Origin: an uncultured Massilia sp.
Lineage (GTDB): Bacteria > Pseudomonadota > Gammaproteobacteria > Burkholderiales > Burkholderiaceae_D
Reading direction: 5' to 3'
Assembly: GCA_913778765.1 (NCBI GenBank)
Contig: CAJYXO010000214.1
Span: 1-38,451 of the forward strand
Length of the DNA stretch: 38,451 nucleotides
The position numbers and the translations under genes were made by a program. Each line of letters opens with the position of its first letter. Positions within the stretch are counted from its first letter, which is position 1. Below, in pieces: positions 30,245-38,451 of the stretch. The notes under the pieces were generated by a model. The model ran no database searches, had not been told where the DNA came from, and was given only the letters and a program-made list of their open reading frames with translations.

Positions 30245-30780
30245 GCGAACGACTGATCACGCCGCCGGCGGAGCTGCCGATCTCGATCGAGGCCGCGCGG
30301 CGCGCGGCGCGCACCACCAGCCCCGCGCTCGACGACGAACTCCGCGACAAGGTGGCCGGCATCGCTGATGATGCGGAGCACGCTACCCGGCGCGCATTCG
30401 TGCACCAGACCTGGGAGCTGACCCTCGACGGGTTCCCGCCCGAGATCAAGCTGCTGCACCCGCCGATCGTCAGCATCGTGCATGTGAAGTTCGTCGACGT
30501 CGACGGCGTGCAGCAGACCCTGGACCCGCAGGATTACAGGTTGGACAACAAGAGCGAGCCTGGCTGGCTGAAGCCGGCGCTGGGGCGGGCCTGGCCGGCG
30601 ACCTTGAAGGATATCAACGCAGTCGAGGTGCAATATGTCGCCGGCTACGGACCCGACTACACCTCGGTACCACCGGCCATCCGGGACTACATCACGGGCA
30701 TGCTTGAAAACGAGTACTACCCGAACCCGAACGCCGAGCACCTGGCCCGCAAACTCGACCGCGCGACGGTGTACGGATGA
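30241..30780 (+). CDS. Head-tail connector (HK97 gp6-like)
   Basis: 179-aa adaptor protein. SIEAARRAARTTSPALDDEL, then ATRRAFVHQTWELTLDGFP, PPIVSIVHVKFVD, AVEVQYVAGYG and VPPAIRDYITGMLENEYYPN are typical of the gp6-like family. It forms the ring beneath the portal. Overlaps both neighbours by 4 bp. Confidence 0.9.
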   Translation: MSERLITPPAELPISIEAARRAARTTSPALDDELRDKVAGIADDAEHATRRAFVHQTWELTLDGFPPEIKLLHPPIVSIVHVKFVDVDGVQQTLDPQDYRLDNKSEPGWLKPALGRAWPATLKDINAVEVQYVAGYGPDYTSVPPAIRDYITGMLENEYYPNPNAEHLARKLDRATVYG

Positions 30781-31127
30781 CGGCGCCGTTTCGACTGGAC
30801 GAGCTGGCGACCATCGAGCAGCGCGCGGCGGGCCGCGATCCAGATTACGGTACCGCGGTGGAGAGCTGGGTGCCGATCGCCGAGAAGATCTGGTGTAACG
30901 CCCAGGACCAACTTCCGAGCCGCGGCGAATCGACGACCAACGGTCTGGCGACCTCGGTGACTCGCACGCGCTTGCGGATCCAGCTGGACCACCGGATCAC
31001 CACCAGCATGCGCGTCATCCTGCACAACAAGGGCGACCGCGTGATGCAGATCATCGCCGGGCCCGCGCTGCTGGACGACCGGAGGCACGTCGAATTTATG
31101 CTGGAAGGGAACTCCCATGGCCGATGA
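30777..31127 (+). CDS. Head closure protein (SPP1 gp16 / HK97 gp7-like)
   Basis: 116-aa stopper protein: MTAPFRLDELATIEQRAAGR, DPDYGTAVESWVPIAEKIWC, and the end DRVMQIIAGPALLDDRRHVE. It closes the connector after packaging. Overlaps the connector (4 bp) and the gp10-like gene (11 bp). Confidence 0.88.
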   Translation: MTAPFRLDELATIEQRAAGRDPDYGTAVESWVPIAEKIWCNAQDQLPSRGESTTNGLATSVTRTRLRIQLDHRITTSMRVILHNKGDRVMQIIAGPALLDDRRHVEFMLEGNSHGR

Positions 31128-31605
31128 ACAAACCATCGTCGGCGGCCGCGAGCTCTTCAATTTGCTACAGCAGCTGCCGCTGAAGGTCGAGCGCAACATC
31201 ATGCGTGCGGCGATGCGCGCCGGCGCCAACGAGTTCAAGAAGGGCGCCCAGACGGAAGTCCCGGTCGAAGAGGGCGCGTTGAAGGCGAGCATACGGGTCA
31301 CGACCAGGTCGAAGAACGGCACCGTCTACGCCGCGGTCAAGGCTGGCGGCAAGAAGGCGCCGCACTGGCACTTCGTCGAGTTCGGCACTGCCGCACACAA
31401 GATCAAGGCGAAGCCCGGCCACGCGCTCGACGTTAATGGCCAGGCGCTGCGAGAGGTCGACCACCCTGGCGCCAGGGCGCGGCCGTTCATGCGCCCGACA
31501 TTCGATTCACGATCCCGCGCGGCGATTGCCGCAGTGGCGGCGAAGATTCGCCAGCGCCTGACGAAAGAGGGCATCAACGTCCCGGCGCCGGAAGAACAGG
31601 AGTAA
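31117..31605 (+). CDS. HK97 gp10-family tail/neck protein
   Basis: 162-aa protein with GGRELFNLLQQLPLKVERNI, VPVEEGALKASIRV, HWHFVEFGTAAHKIKAKPGH and RPFMRPTFD, the gp10 pattern. The family joins neck and tail and may control tail-end formation. Located exactly between head closure and the following genes. Confidence 0.9.
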   Translation: MADEQTIVGGRELFNLLQQLPLKVERNIMRAAMRAGANEFKKGAQTEVPVEEGALKASIRVTTRSKNGTVYAAVKAGGKKAPHWHFVEFGTAAHKIKAKPGHALDVNGQALREVDHPGARARPFMRPTFDSRSRAAIAAVAAKIRQRLTKEGINVPAPEEQE

Positions 31606-31608
31606 TTT

Positions 31609-32136
31609 ATGACCACACCATATTCCATTCCGCGCATGTGGGACGGCGAGACCATCGCGATCCTCGGCAATGGCCCGACGCTGCAGGCGGAACTCGCCGC
31701 CGGCGCGCGGCCGGGCCGCGCGATAGCCGCGAACCGCGCGGTGGCGCACGCGCCCTGGGCCGACATGCTGGTGTCGATAGACGGTAACTGGCCGGCCGAG
31801 GCCGAGCACTTCGAAGGGATGCGCGTGGTCGGAATCGAATCCGACCTTGACGCGTTGTACGTGCACCTGCCGCACGAGGTGGTGACGCTCGGCCCCGGCC
31901 ACGTTATCCACATGCGCAACAACCTGCTGTCCGCGATGCGCATGGCGGCGGCCGCCGGCGCCGCCAAGATCGTCCTGTACGGGGTCGATCCGGAGCGCTA
32001 CGAAGATATCCACAGCTTCCCGGGCGTGGCGATCGGCCTCGCCGCGCTGACCGCGGAGCTGCAGGCGGCCGGCGTGCAGGTCGAGCACTTCGCAGCGCCG
32101 CCCAAGAATAAAAAGGGTGCCGCATGTCTGGCGTGA
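31609..32136 (+). CDS. DUF115/MptE-like Rossmann protein in the tail module
   Basis: 175-aa protein. The N-terminal GETIAILGNGPTLQAELA looks like a nucleotide-binding GxGPS-like loop, followed by AIAANRAVAHAPWADMLVSI and KIVLYGVDPERYEDIHSFPG. This resembles the DUF115 (6-hydroxymethylpterin pyrophosphokinase MptE-like, motility-accessory) fold seen in some phage genomes. No role in tail assembly is known to me. It could modify a sugar or nucleotide. It overlaps the next gene by 13 bp. Confidence 0.7.
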   Translation: MTTPYSIPRMWDGETIAILGNGPTLQAELAAGARPGRAIAANRAVAHAPWADMLVSIDGNWPAEAEHFEGMRVVGIESDLDALYVHLPHEVVTLGPGHVIHMRNNLLSAMRMAAAAGAAKIVLYGVDPERYEDIHSFPGVAIGLAALTAELQAAGVQVEHFAAPPKNKKGAACLA

Positions 32137-32516
32137 TTCCCATCCGCTGGCTCTTGGCCAGCAGCGCGGCCGTCACCGCAGCCGTTCCGGCCGAGAGCAT
32201 CGCGTCGGACCTGCCGCTGGACGTCCCGCTGCCCGCCATTGAGGTCACCCAGATCTCGGACATCGGGCACAGGACGATCGCCAGCGGCGCCGGGACCCGG
32301 CGCGCGCGGATCCAGGTCACCGTGCATGCGCGGTCGCGGCCGGAGCAGAAGACGATCCAGAAGCTCGCCCGCGCCGCATTGCCGCGGATGCGCGGCGCCG
32401 TGAACGGCGTCTTCGTCGAGAGCCTGGTGGACGATGTGATCGGCCCCGATCTCCGGAACGACGATATCGGCTCCAAAATCGGATCCCAGGATTTCATCGT
32501 CACCTACGTCGAGTAG
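32124..32516 (+). CDS. Tail completion protein (gp17-like, DUF3168)
   Basis: 130-aa protein. IPIRWLLASSAAVTAAVPAE, IEVTQISDIGHRTI and RRARIQVTVHARSRPEQKTI, then GSQDFIVTYVE, match tail completion proteins that cap the tail tube at the neck. The order connector, closure, gp10, gp17, tube is standard. A terminator-like stem follows. Confidence 0.82.
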   Translation: MSGVIPIRWLLASSAAVTAAVPAESIASDLPLDVPLPAIEVTQISDIGHRTIASGAGTRRARIQVTVHARSRPEQKTIQKLARAALPRMRGAVNGVFVESLVDDVIGPDLRNDDIGSKIGSQDFIVTYVE

Positions 32517-32542
32517 GCTCGCAGCACGAGCAATACCAGCAG

Positions 32543-32563
32543 CCACCTTCGGGTGGTTTTTTT
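32543..32563 (+). terminator. Intrinsic terminator before the tail tube gene
   Basis: CCACC-TTCG-GGTGG (32543-32556) followed by seven T. A clear terminator shape between neck and tail tube genes, probably partial. Confidence 0.78.
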
Positions 32564-32589
32564 ATTCCCAAGTCACACGGAGCCAGAAC

Positions 32590-33051
32590 ATGGTCGCACG
32601 CACCAACGTCGCATCCCTCACCGACACCAAATACGCCATCAGCGCCCAGCTGCCGGCAACCTACGATGCCGCCGGCTACGGCGCATCGGGCATGACCTAC
32701 ACCACCATCGCCAAAGTCGAATCGAGCACGCCGCACGGCTCGAAGCGCCCGATCAACCAGTTCAAGCCGATCTCGGGCCCGGTCGAGAAGAGCAAGGGTT
32801 CGCCCGACTACGGCAACATGGACCTGGTCTTCGGCGACGTTCCGAGCGACGCCGGCCAGGCGCTCGTCAAGGCGGCCGAGGCTTCGCCGAACCACTACAG
32901 CCTGCAGATCACCTATTCGGACGGCGAGGTGCACTACCTCGACATCCTGGTGGCGTCGTTCGAGTACTCGGGCGGCGCCGAGGGCGCCAACCGCACCGTC
33001 ACCGCGCAGTCGGGCGTCTGCCGCGCACCGGTCGTCGTCCTGCCGGCCTAA
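32590..33051 (+). CDS. Tail tube (major tail) protein
   Basis: 153-aa protein. TKYAISAQLPATYDAAGYGA, TTIAKVESSTPHGSKRPINQ, SGPVEKSKGSPDYGNMDLVF, HYSLQITYSDGEVHYLDILV and VTAQSGVCRAPVVV fit the tail tube family of siphophages. It polymerises into hexameric rings on the tape measure. GGAG precedes the ATG. A GC-rich stem-loop (33090-33116) lies in the gap behind it. Confidence 0.88.
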   Translation: MVARTNVASLTDTKYAISAQLPATYDAAGYGASGMTYTTIAKVESSTPHGSKRPINQFKPISGPVEKSKGSPDYGNMDLVFGDVPSDAGQALVKAAEASPNHYSLQITYSDGEVHYLDILVASFEYSGGAEGANRTVTAQSGVCRAPVVVLPA

Positions 33052-33158
33052 TCCCTTTCGGCCACCCGGCCAACACCAGCACCGGCCTGCCGCCGTCGCC
33101 TTCGCGGGCGCGGCGGTGGGCACGGGCATTTCTATCATCCCGCGAAAAGGAAATACCA

Positions 33159-33572
33159 ATGAACCAGATCCATCCCGCTGCAGCCGCCGCCATTGCCGCC
33201 TTCAACCTGGCCGACTTCGAAGCCCGCGATACCGCCATCCTGGAAGTCCAGAACATCAAGGGCGACGGCCCGCTGCTGGTCGGCGGCCAGCCCGTGCGCA
33301 TCGAAGTGCGCAGCCCGGGCACGCGCGAGGCGCTGAACGCCCAGCACAAGAACGAAGCCGCGGCTACCGCGCGCACCTTCGCCGGCATGCGCGGCAAGTC
33401 GGTGAAGGAAACCGCGGAAACCAAGCTGACCGAGCGCGCCGAGAAGATGGCGGCCATCACGGCCACCATCGAGAACTTCCCGGTGCCGGCGCTGGAGCTG
33501 TACAGCAACCCGAAGCTGGGCTGGATCACCGAGCAGGTGGCCACCTTCCACGGTGACTGGGCAAATTTTTAA
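33159..33572 (+). CDS. Tail assembly chaperone (gpG-like)
   Basis: 137-aa product of the unshifted frame, ATG 33159 after AAAAGGAAATACCA. ARDTAILEVQNIKGDGPLLV and GQPVRIEVRSPGTREALNAQ are typical of the N-terminal chaperone. It coats the tape measure protein during tail assembly. The last sense codons AAT-TTT before TAA form the slippery site used for the longer product. Confidence 0.88.
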   Translation: MNQIHPAAAAAIAAFNLADFEARDTAILEVQNIKGDGPLLVGGQPVRIEVRSPGTREALNAQHKNEAAATARTFAGMRGKSVKETAETKLTERAEKMAAITATIENFPVPALELYSNPKLGWITEQVATFHGDWANF

Positions 33573-34045
33573 AGCAGGGCGCTGAAGCTCTTTCGTTGTA
33601 CGTCCGGCACGCCGCATGGCTGAACGCGGTGCCGGAACGTCCTGCATCAAAGAGCGCCAAGGCCGGAAAAGACGAGCAGCGGCCGCAGCTGTCGCGCCGG
33701 GAGGTTCTCGAGCAGGCCGGCCGCGACGTCGAGATGCCGCCCTGTGAGTGGGGCATCCATCTCGTCGGCTACCTGTTCGAGTTCGGCCCGACCCTGGCCA
33801 CAGGCATGGGAAGCAGCCCGGTGACGGCTGTGGAGATCCAGGCCTGGAGCGGTCTGGTCGGGATCCGGCTCAGCCCTTGGGAGGCGCGGTTGTTGATGCG
33901 GCTCTCCCGGGACTACCTGAATGAGGCCCACAAGGCCACCGCCGAGGGAACTCCAGCGCCCTGGCAGCCCGAAGCACATCAGCCCGACAAGGTGCTGGCG
34001 GCGATCGAGCAGCGAAACGCCTTCCGCAATCTTGCACAGCTGTAA
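33159..34045 (+). CDS. Tail assembly chaperone fusion (gpGT-like) made by -1 frameshift
   Basis: Ribosomes slipping back one base at AAATTTT (33563-33569) bypass TAA 33570-33572. They continue TTA-AAG-CAG through VRHAAWLNAVPERPASKSAK to the stop at 34045, giving about 295 aa. The T part contains PCEWGIHLVGYLFEFGPTLA and LSPWEARLLMRLSRDYLNEA, as in second-frame tail chaperones. The only separate start available is a TTG (33596) without Shine-Dalgarno, so the fusion is the likely product. The G/GT ratio sets tail length assembly in lambda. Confidence 0.82.
33563..33569 (+). promoter_or_regulatory. Programmed -1 frameshift site AAATTTT
   Basis: The heptamer is placed in frame as A-AAT-TTT directly before TAA, a canonical X-XXY-YYZ slip site. 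It occurs exactly where the zero frame ends and the -1 frame continues the chaperone. Confidence 0.8.
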
Positions 34046-34056
34046 AGAATCACCCG

Positions 34057-34082
34057 AAAGCCAGCCGGCAGGCTGGCTTTTC
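34057..34082 (+). terminator. Intrinsic stem-loop before the tape measure gene
   Basis: AAAGCCAGCC (34057-34066), loop GGCA, GGCTGGCTTT (34071-34080) then TT; perfect 10-bp stem with T-rich end. Probably a partial terminator that lowers tape measure expression. Confidence 0.72.
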
Positions 34083-34113
34083 CTCTTTCCTCCAGACAGG
34101 CCAAAGGATTCAC

Positions 34114-37100
34114 ATGATCGCCGGCACCCTCGAAATTCAGTTGATGGCGAACATCGCGCGCCTGCAGCGCGACATGGACGACGCGCGCCGCGTTGTCGGT
34201 GGCGCCATGGACAATATTTCGCGTATGGCCACCTTGGCCAAGAATGCGATCGCCGGCATTGCCGGCGGCCTGTCGCTCGCCGCCCTGGGCCGCCAAGTCG
34301 TGGAGGCACAGCGCGAATTCGATAAGCTGAACGCTTCGCTGATCACGGCGACCGGCTCGGCCGCGAATGCGGCGCAGGCCTATAAGGCGCTGCAGTCGTT
34401 CGCCGCTACGACACCATACCGCGTGCAAGAGGCGACCGAGGCCTTTATCAAGATGCGCAATCTTGGCCTGGATCCGTCCGAGCGCGCGCTACGCTCCTAC
34501 GGCAATACCGCTGCGTCTATGGGGAAGGGACTGAACCAGATGGTGGAAGCGGTGGCCGACGCGGCCACCGGGGAGTTCGAGCGCCTGAAAGAGTTCGGCA
34601 TAACGGCCAAGCAGAACGGCGACCGTGTGGCCTTGACCTTCAAGGGTATGACCGCCAACATCGGGAATAACGCCAAGGAAATCCAGGACTACCTGCGCAA
34701 ATTGGGCCAAAACGACTTCGCGGGCGCTATGGAAGCGCGTGCCAGCACGCTCGACGGCATGATTAGCAACCTAGCCGATAGCTGGGATAGTGCGATGCTC
34801 CGCATCTCGAAAAATGGGATCGGGGACGCCGCAGCATCCACCGTGTCCGGCGTAAGTGCCGCACTTACCGACCTTGGCATTATCCTTGACGTCGTTGGCG
34901 GCAAGGCCAAAGGTGAGGGTCAGGCTGTCAAAGAAGCCACTGGCGTGCATGTCCTACTGACGACCGTGTTTGAGACCCTTGCGGTGTTGGGCACGAACGT
35001 CGCATTCGTGTTCAACGCGATCGGCGGCGATATCGGTGCCTTCGCGGCCCAGGTCAAGATGCTGTTTGAAGGAGGTATGAAGGGCCTGCTCGACGGCTCG
35101 ACGAAGCGAATGGTGCAGGACATCGGACGTGAGCGCGTGGCGGAGGCCGAACGCGAGCGTCAGGCAGTGGATGAGAAGAGCGCCGCGATACTTGCTGCAG
35201 CCGACAAAGCGCGCGAAGCGCAAGAAAAGGAAGCTGCGACCCGCTCGAAGAACGGCGCGGACCAACTCGCCCAATATGCCGTGGTCCTAACCGCGGAACA
35301 AAAGCAGCAGAAAGCGCTGGCTGATACCCTCGAGATCCGTAACCGCCTGAATGGCGTGAACGCTCAGACCGCTGGTGAGCTGGCGAAGCTGAAGGCGGCC
35401 GTCGACGCCGGGGCAATCAGCCAGGCCGATTACAACCGTTACGTGGCGCAGATCAACAAGGACGCCACCCAGAATTCGACCGCCTACAAGAACGCGATCA
35501 AGCTTATCGACCTGCAAACCGAAGCGCTGAGGCGCCAGGCTGCCGCACGTGCGTTCGACAACCAGCAGCTGCAACTGCAGCTCGGCTTCCTGAACCGTAC
35601 CGGCCAGCTGAATGATGAAGATTTCATCAATCAGAGCGCCGATGTGGACTTGAAAGCACTTCGGGAGAAGATCGACCTGCTGAAGCAACAAGAGGCGCTG
35701 GAAGCGAAAAAGCTGGACAGCAGGGCCAAAGTGAAAGAATTGAAAAGCCAAATCGAGCAGGCTGAGAAGGAGATCGACGCGCGCGAGCTGAAGCGGAAAA
35801 ACGACTTGTTTGAACAGGAACAGAAGCGCTATCGCGAATCGGCCAACAACTACGCCGACTTGCTCGAGGCGGCCCAGGCCGAAACGAAGAGTGTGCAGGA
35901 CCAGGCCCGCGATCAGCAGGACTACATCAACCAGCTCGGCATGACCGGAATGCAGATCGCCGATGTGACGGCGAAGCGCCTGCTGGACAAAGCCGCGCTG
36001 ATCGAGCAGGTGGCTGCGATTCGCGATGTGCAGGACGCGAGCGGCCGCCTCGGCGATGAAAGCCGAAAGCAGGCCGAGGAGCTGCGCAAGCTGGCGGCCG
36101 GCACCATCAGCGCCGAGCGCCTGAAGGAGCAGCAGCAGTTCTGGGGCGACGTCGAGCGTGTCGCGCACGATACCTTCGTGTCGATCGCCGACGGCGGCAA
36201 GGACGCGTTCACGCGCCTGAAGGAATCGGCGAAGAACATCTTCTTCGAGTGGCTCTACCAGATGACGCTCAAGAAGTGGGTGATCAACATCGGTGCCTCG
36301 ACAGACGGCGCCGGAGCAGTGGCCGCCCTGCAGGGCGGCTCTAGCCTGCTCACCCAGGGCGGCAGCCTGCTGGGTACGGCCTCGAACCTGTACAGCGCGC
36401 TCACCGGCGGCATGACCCTGTCGGGCGGCGTCGGTACCGGTTTCATGGGCAGCCTGGCCGGCGGCCTGAACGGCGCCGGCGCCGGCGCGCCGCTGGCTTC
36501 GGCGACCGGACTGCAGATCGGCAACGCGATCGCCGACGTCGTCGGGCCAGAGATCGCAGGGGCGCTGTCGACGGGTCTCGGCGCCGTCGCTACCGCGCTG
36601 CCGTGGATCGGGGGCGCCGTCGCCCTGTACAGCCTGGGCAAGGCCGCGTTCGGCCACGGCCCGCGCGAGTACACCAGCAGCACGCTGAACGGCTCGCTGG
36701 GCGTCGGCGGGTTCTCGGGCGGAATCGACAACGCCTGGAAGGAGAAGGGCGGCTGGTTCAGCAGCGATCGCACCGGCGTCGAACACCAGAATGTGGACAT
36801 GGCTCTCGCGACCGGCCTGGCCACCACCTACCAGGCAATGAAGGACGCATCGACGGCGTACGCCAAGGTGCTGGGCCTGAACGCGGACAGCATCGCCAAC
36901 CGCACCCAGGCCATCAGCATCGCGCTGGGCAAGGACGAGGCTGCGAACCAGAAGGCGATCGTGGATTTCTTCGCCGGCGTGGGCGACCAGATCGCCAAGG
37001 AGCTGGCGCCGGACCTGGACCGCTTTACGAAGTCCGGCGAATCGCTGTCGCAGACGCTGCAGCGCCTGGCCACCGACATGCAGGGCACCAACCAGGTCGC

Positions 37101-37816
37101 CCAGCTGCTGGGCACGTCCGGCGACCAGCTGTTCGGTTCGTCCGACATGCAGTCGATGGCTGCGCGTGAGCGCCTGGTCGACGCGGCCGGTGGCTTGCAG
37201 GCGCTGGCCCAGCAGGCGCAGGCGTTCGGCCAGAACTTCCTGACCGAGGCCGAGCGCATGGCGCCGGTGGCGGCCGCGCTCGACAAGGCGCTGGCCAGTC
37301 TTGGCTTGGACACCATCCCCACGACGCGGGACGAGTTCAAAGGCCTGGTGCAGGACATGATCGCGTCCGGCGCCGCGGCCACCGACGACGGCGCAAAACG
37401 CATGGCGCAGCTGCTGGCGCTGAACGAAGTGTTCGCCCAGGTATATCCGGACGACGCGGCGGAGAAAGCGCAAAAGGCGGCCGCGATCCTGCAGGAACGG
37501 CAAGGCCTGCAGGAGCAGCTGGACCAGATGACGATGTCGTCGAACCAGCTGCTGGGCAAGCAGCGCGACGCGCTCGACGAGAGCAACCGCGCACTGTTTG
37601 ACCAGATCCAGGCCATGCAGGCCGCGCAGCAGGTGGCCATCGAACGGAAGGAGTTGCAGGACCAGCTCGACGAGCTGACTCTGTCCTCGACCGAAAAGCT
37701 GCAGCGGCAGCGCGACGCGCTCGACGAGAGCAACCGCGCGCTGTTCGACCAGATCCAGGCCGTGAATGCTCAGGCCGAGGCCGAGGCGAGGGTGGCCGAA
37801 GCGCGCGCAGCGGCTG
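34114..37816 (+). CDS. Tape measure protein, 3' end lost at a junction
   Basis: About 1234 residues are visible. N-terminus MIAGTLEIQLMANIARLQRD begins the tape measure pattern; hydrophobic helices at ~48-62 and ~278-310; a long coiled-coil region ~390-690; the lambda-H-like block DAFTRLKESAKNIFFEWLYQ near 708; a Gly/Ala-rich hydrophobic region; and two 49-residue repeats at the end. The protein sets tail length and takes part in DNA ejection. From about 37.80 kb the frame, although open to 38361, has the composition of a wrong-frame translation (Asp/Arg/His-rich). The true tape measure therefore ends at a junction with gspD. Confidence 0.9.
37495..37788 (+). repeat. Two tandem 49-codon repeats in the tape measure gene
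   Basis: Units begin at 37495 and 37642. Both contain LQ(E/D)QLD, RQRDALDESNRALFDQ or KQRDALDESNRALFDQ, and a Gln/Ala-rich end. Many tape measure proteins carry such terminal helical repeats. The junction with gspD follows directly. Confidence 0.8.
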
Positions 37817-38451
37817 GCGACGACAACGACCACGACGGTCAACACCAACGGCAGTACGACGACGGTACGCGCGACCTCGCCCGCGGCGGACCAGCTGACG
37901 CAGTCGGCGATCAACTCGATCATCCAGTCGTCGGGCGGCCTCGCCGGGTTCGGGGGCACGATCGGCAACACGCTGTTCGGTGCGATCATCAGCGCGGTGA
38001 AGAGCGACAATCAATCGAACCTGTTGCAGGTCCCGCACATCATGACGCTGGACAACCAGGAGGCGCACAGCCTGGTGGGTCAGGAAATCCCGATCACGAC
38101 GGGGCAGGCGCTGTCGAACAATTTCGACAACACGTTCCGCACCACGCAGCGGCAGAACGTCGGCATCGGGCTGGACGTGCGTCCGCAGGTGAACTCAAGC
38201 GGCACGATCAAGCTCAACCTGCATATCGAGGTCAGTTCGATCGCGGGGCCGGTGTCGAGCGACAATTCCGACCTGATCCTGAACAAGCGCGAGGTCGAGA
38301 CGGTGCTGACCGTCGACGACGGCCAGATCGCGGTGATCGGCGGGCTGCTCGACGACAATGAACGGCGGACGATCGAGAAGATTCCGCTGCTCGGCGATAT
38401 TCCGGTGCTGGGCAACCTGTTCAAGTCCCGGGCGCGGTCGCGGACCAAGAC
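37817..38451 (+). CDS. gspD: GspD secretin fragment (type II secretion), 5' part missing and 3' end cut by window
   Basis: A frame different from the tape measure encodes 211 residues of GspD. A Thr-rich variable stretch (TVNTNGSTTTVRATSPA) is followed by the secretin domain: LLQVPHIMTLDNQEAHSLVG, QRQNVGIGLDVRPQVNSSG, DDGQIAVIGGLLDDNERRTI and EKIPLLGDIPVLGNLF. These are hallmark GspD signatures. The secretin forms the outer-membrane pore of type II secretion. The N-terminal N0-N3 domains and the start are absent. A stop in this frame at 37763-37765 shows that it does not extend into the phage part. The domain looks intact, so the fragment is bacterial coding DNA under selection that was joined to phage DNA. 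Confidence 0.9.

Noticed and set aside
33596..34045. Separate gene starting at TTG 33596
   Set aside because: No Shine-Dalgarno; the same frame is open upstream to the slippery site, so it is the frameshifted part of the tail chaperone.
35287..38010. 907-codon leftward ORF opposite the tape measure gene
   Set aside because: A shadow frame; Leu/Arg/Gln-rich, no motif, antisense to a recognised structural gene.
37817..38361. Continuation of the tape measure frame to 38361
   Set aside because: The frame is open, but its composition is that of a wrong frame, while another frame encodes a clear GspD secretin domain.

Overview
The window is high-GC DNA of betaproteobacterial type. The host genes on the left resemble those of Oxalobacteraceae such as Massilia or Duganella; this is an inference from gene content and codon use. 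About 4.4 kb of chromosome on the left is followed by roughly 33 kb of a temperate, HK97-type siphophage prophage. The last ~0.6 kb encodes part of a host type II secretion gene.

Left flank (1-4461): a CitA-like citrate/H+ symporter runs off the left edge and is divergent from a LysR-type regulator. Then come a lipoprotein, a 116-bp inverted-repeat element, a type IV pilin-like gene, a single-domain response regulator and tRNA-Cys(GCA). Prophage DNA appears to start at the 3' end of the tRNA, which lacks an encoded CCA.

Left arm (4523-11816, minus strand): one long leftward operon starts at a PL-like promoter (11763-11791) that carries repressor operators. It encodes three small proteins, a frameshifted HTH gene, and then PRTRC E, C, F, B, A and ThiF. 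The sequences show a ubiquitin-like protein (C), an E1-like enzyme (ThiF), an E2-like protein with an HxNV...GxIC motif (B) and a JAMM peptidase (A). Three more phage genes follow, the last an AlpA-like regulator next to the tRNA. A PRTRC cassette without partition genes, controlled by a prophage repressor, is the most notable content here.

Immunity region (11876-14829): an S24/LexA-type CI repressor is co-oriented with three cargo genes (secreted protein, HIRAN-like protein, zinc ribbon). It is divergent from a YdaS/Cro-like gene and a CII-like gene. PL and PR share one architecture: the operator TTTAGCTTTAGGCTAA overlaps spacer and -10.

Replication and late switch (14829-19722): a small protein, a lambda-O-like initiator whose gene contains nine iterons plus three tandem AT-rich 13-mers (a lambda-like origin), a DnaB-type helicase, a tyrosine integrase embedded in the same operon, a DUF1064 protein, a small ORF and a Q-like antiterminator. 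A strong late promoter and a structured leader with two terminators follow.

Packaging, head and tail (19737-37816): two small proteins, HNH endonuclease, cos-like region, TerS, TerL, portal, protease, capsid, head accessory genes, an esterase/Ig-like/SPRY protein, an FN3 protein, connectors, tail completion, tail tube, tail chaperones joined by a -1 frameshift, and the tape measure gene. The tape measure is cut at about 37.8 kb, where the reading frame changes to the C-terminal secretin domain of GspD. This is either a genomic rearrangement or an assembly chimera. No lysis genes, baseplate genes or right attachment site are present.
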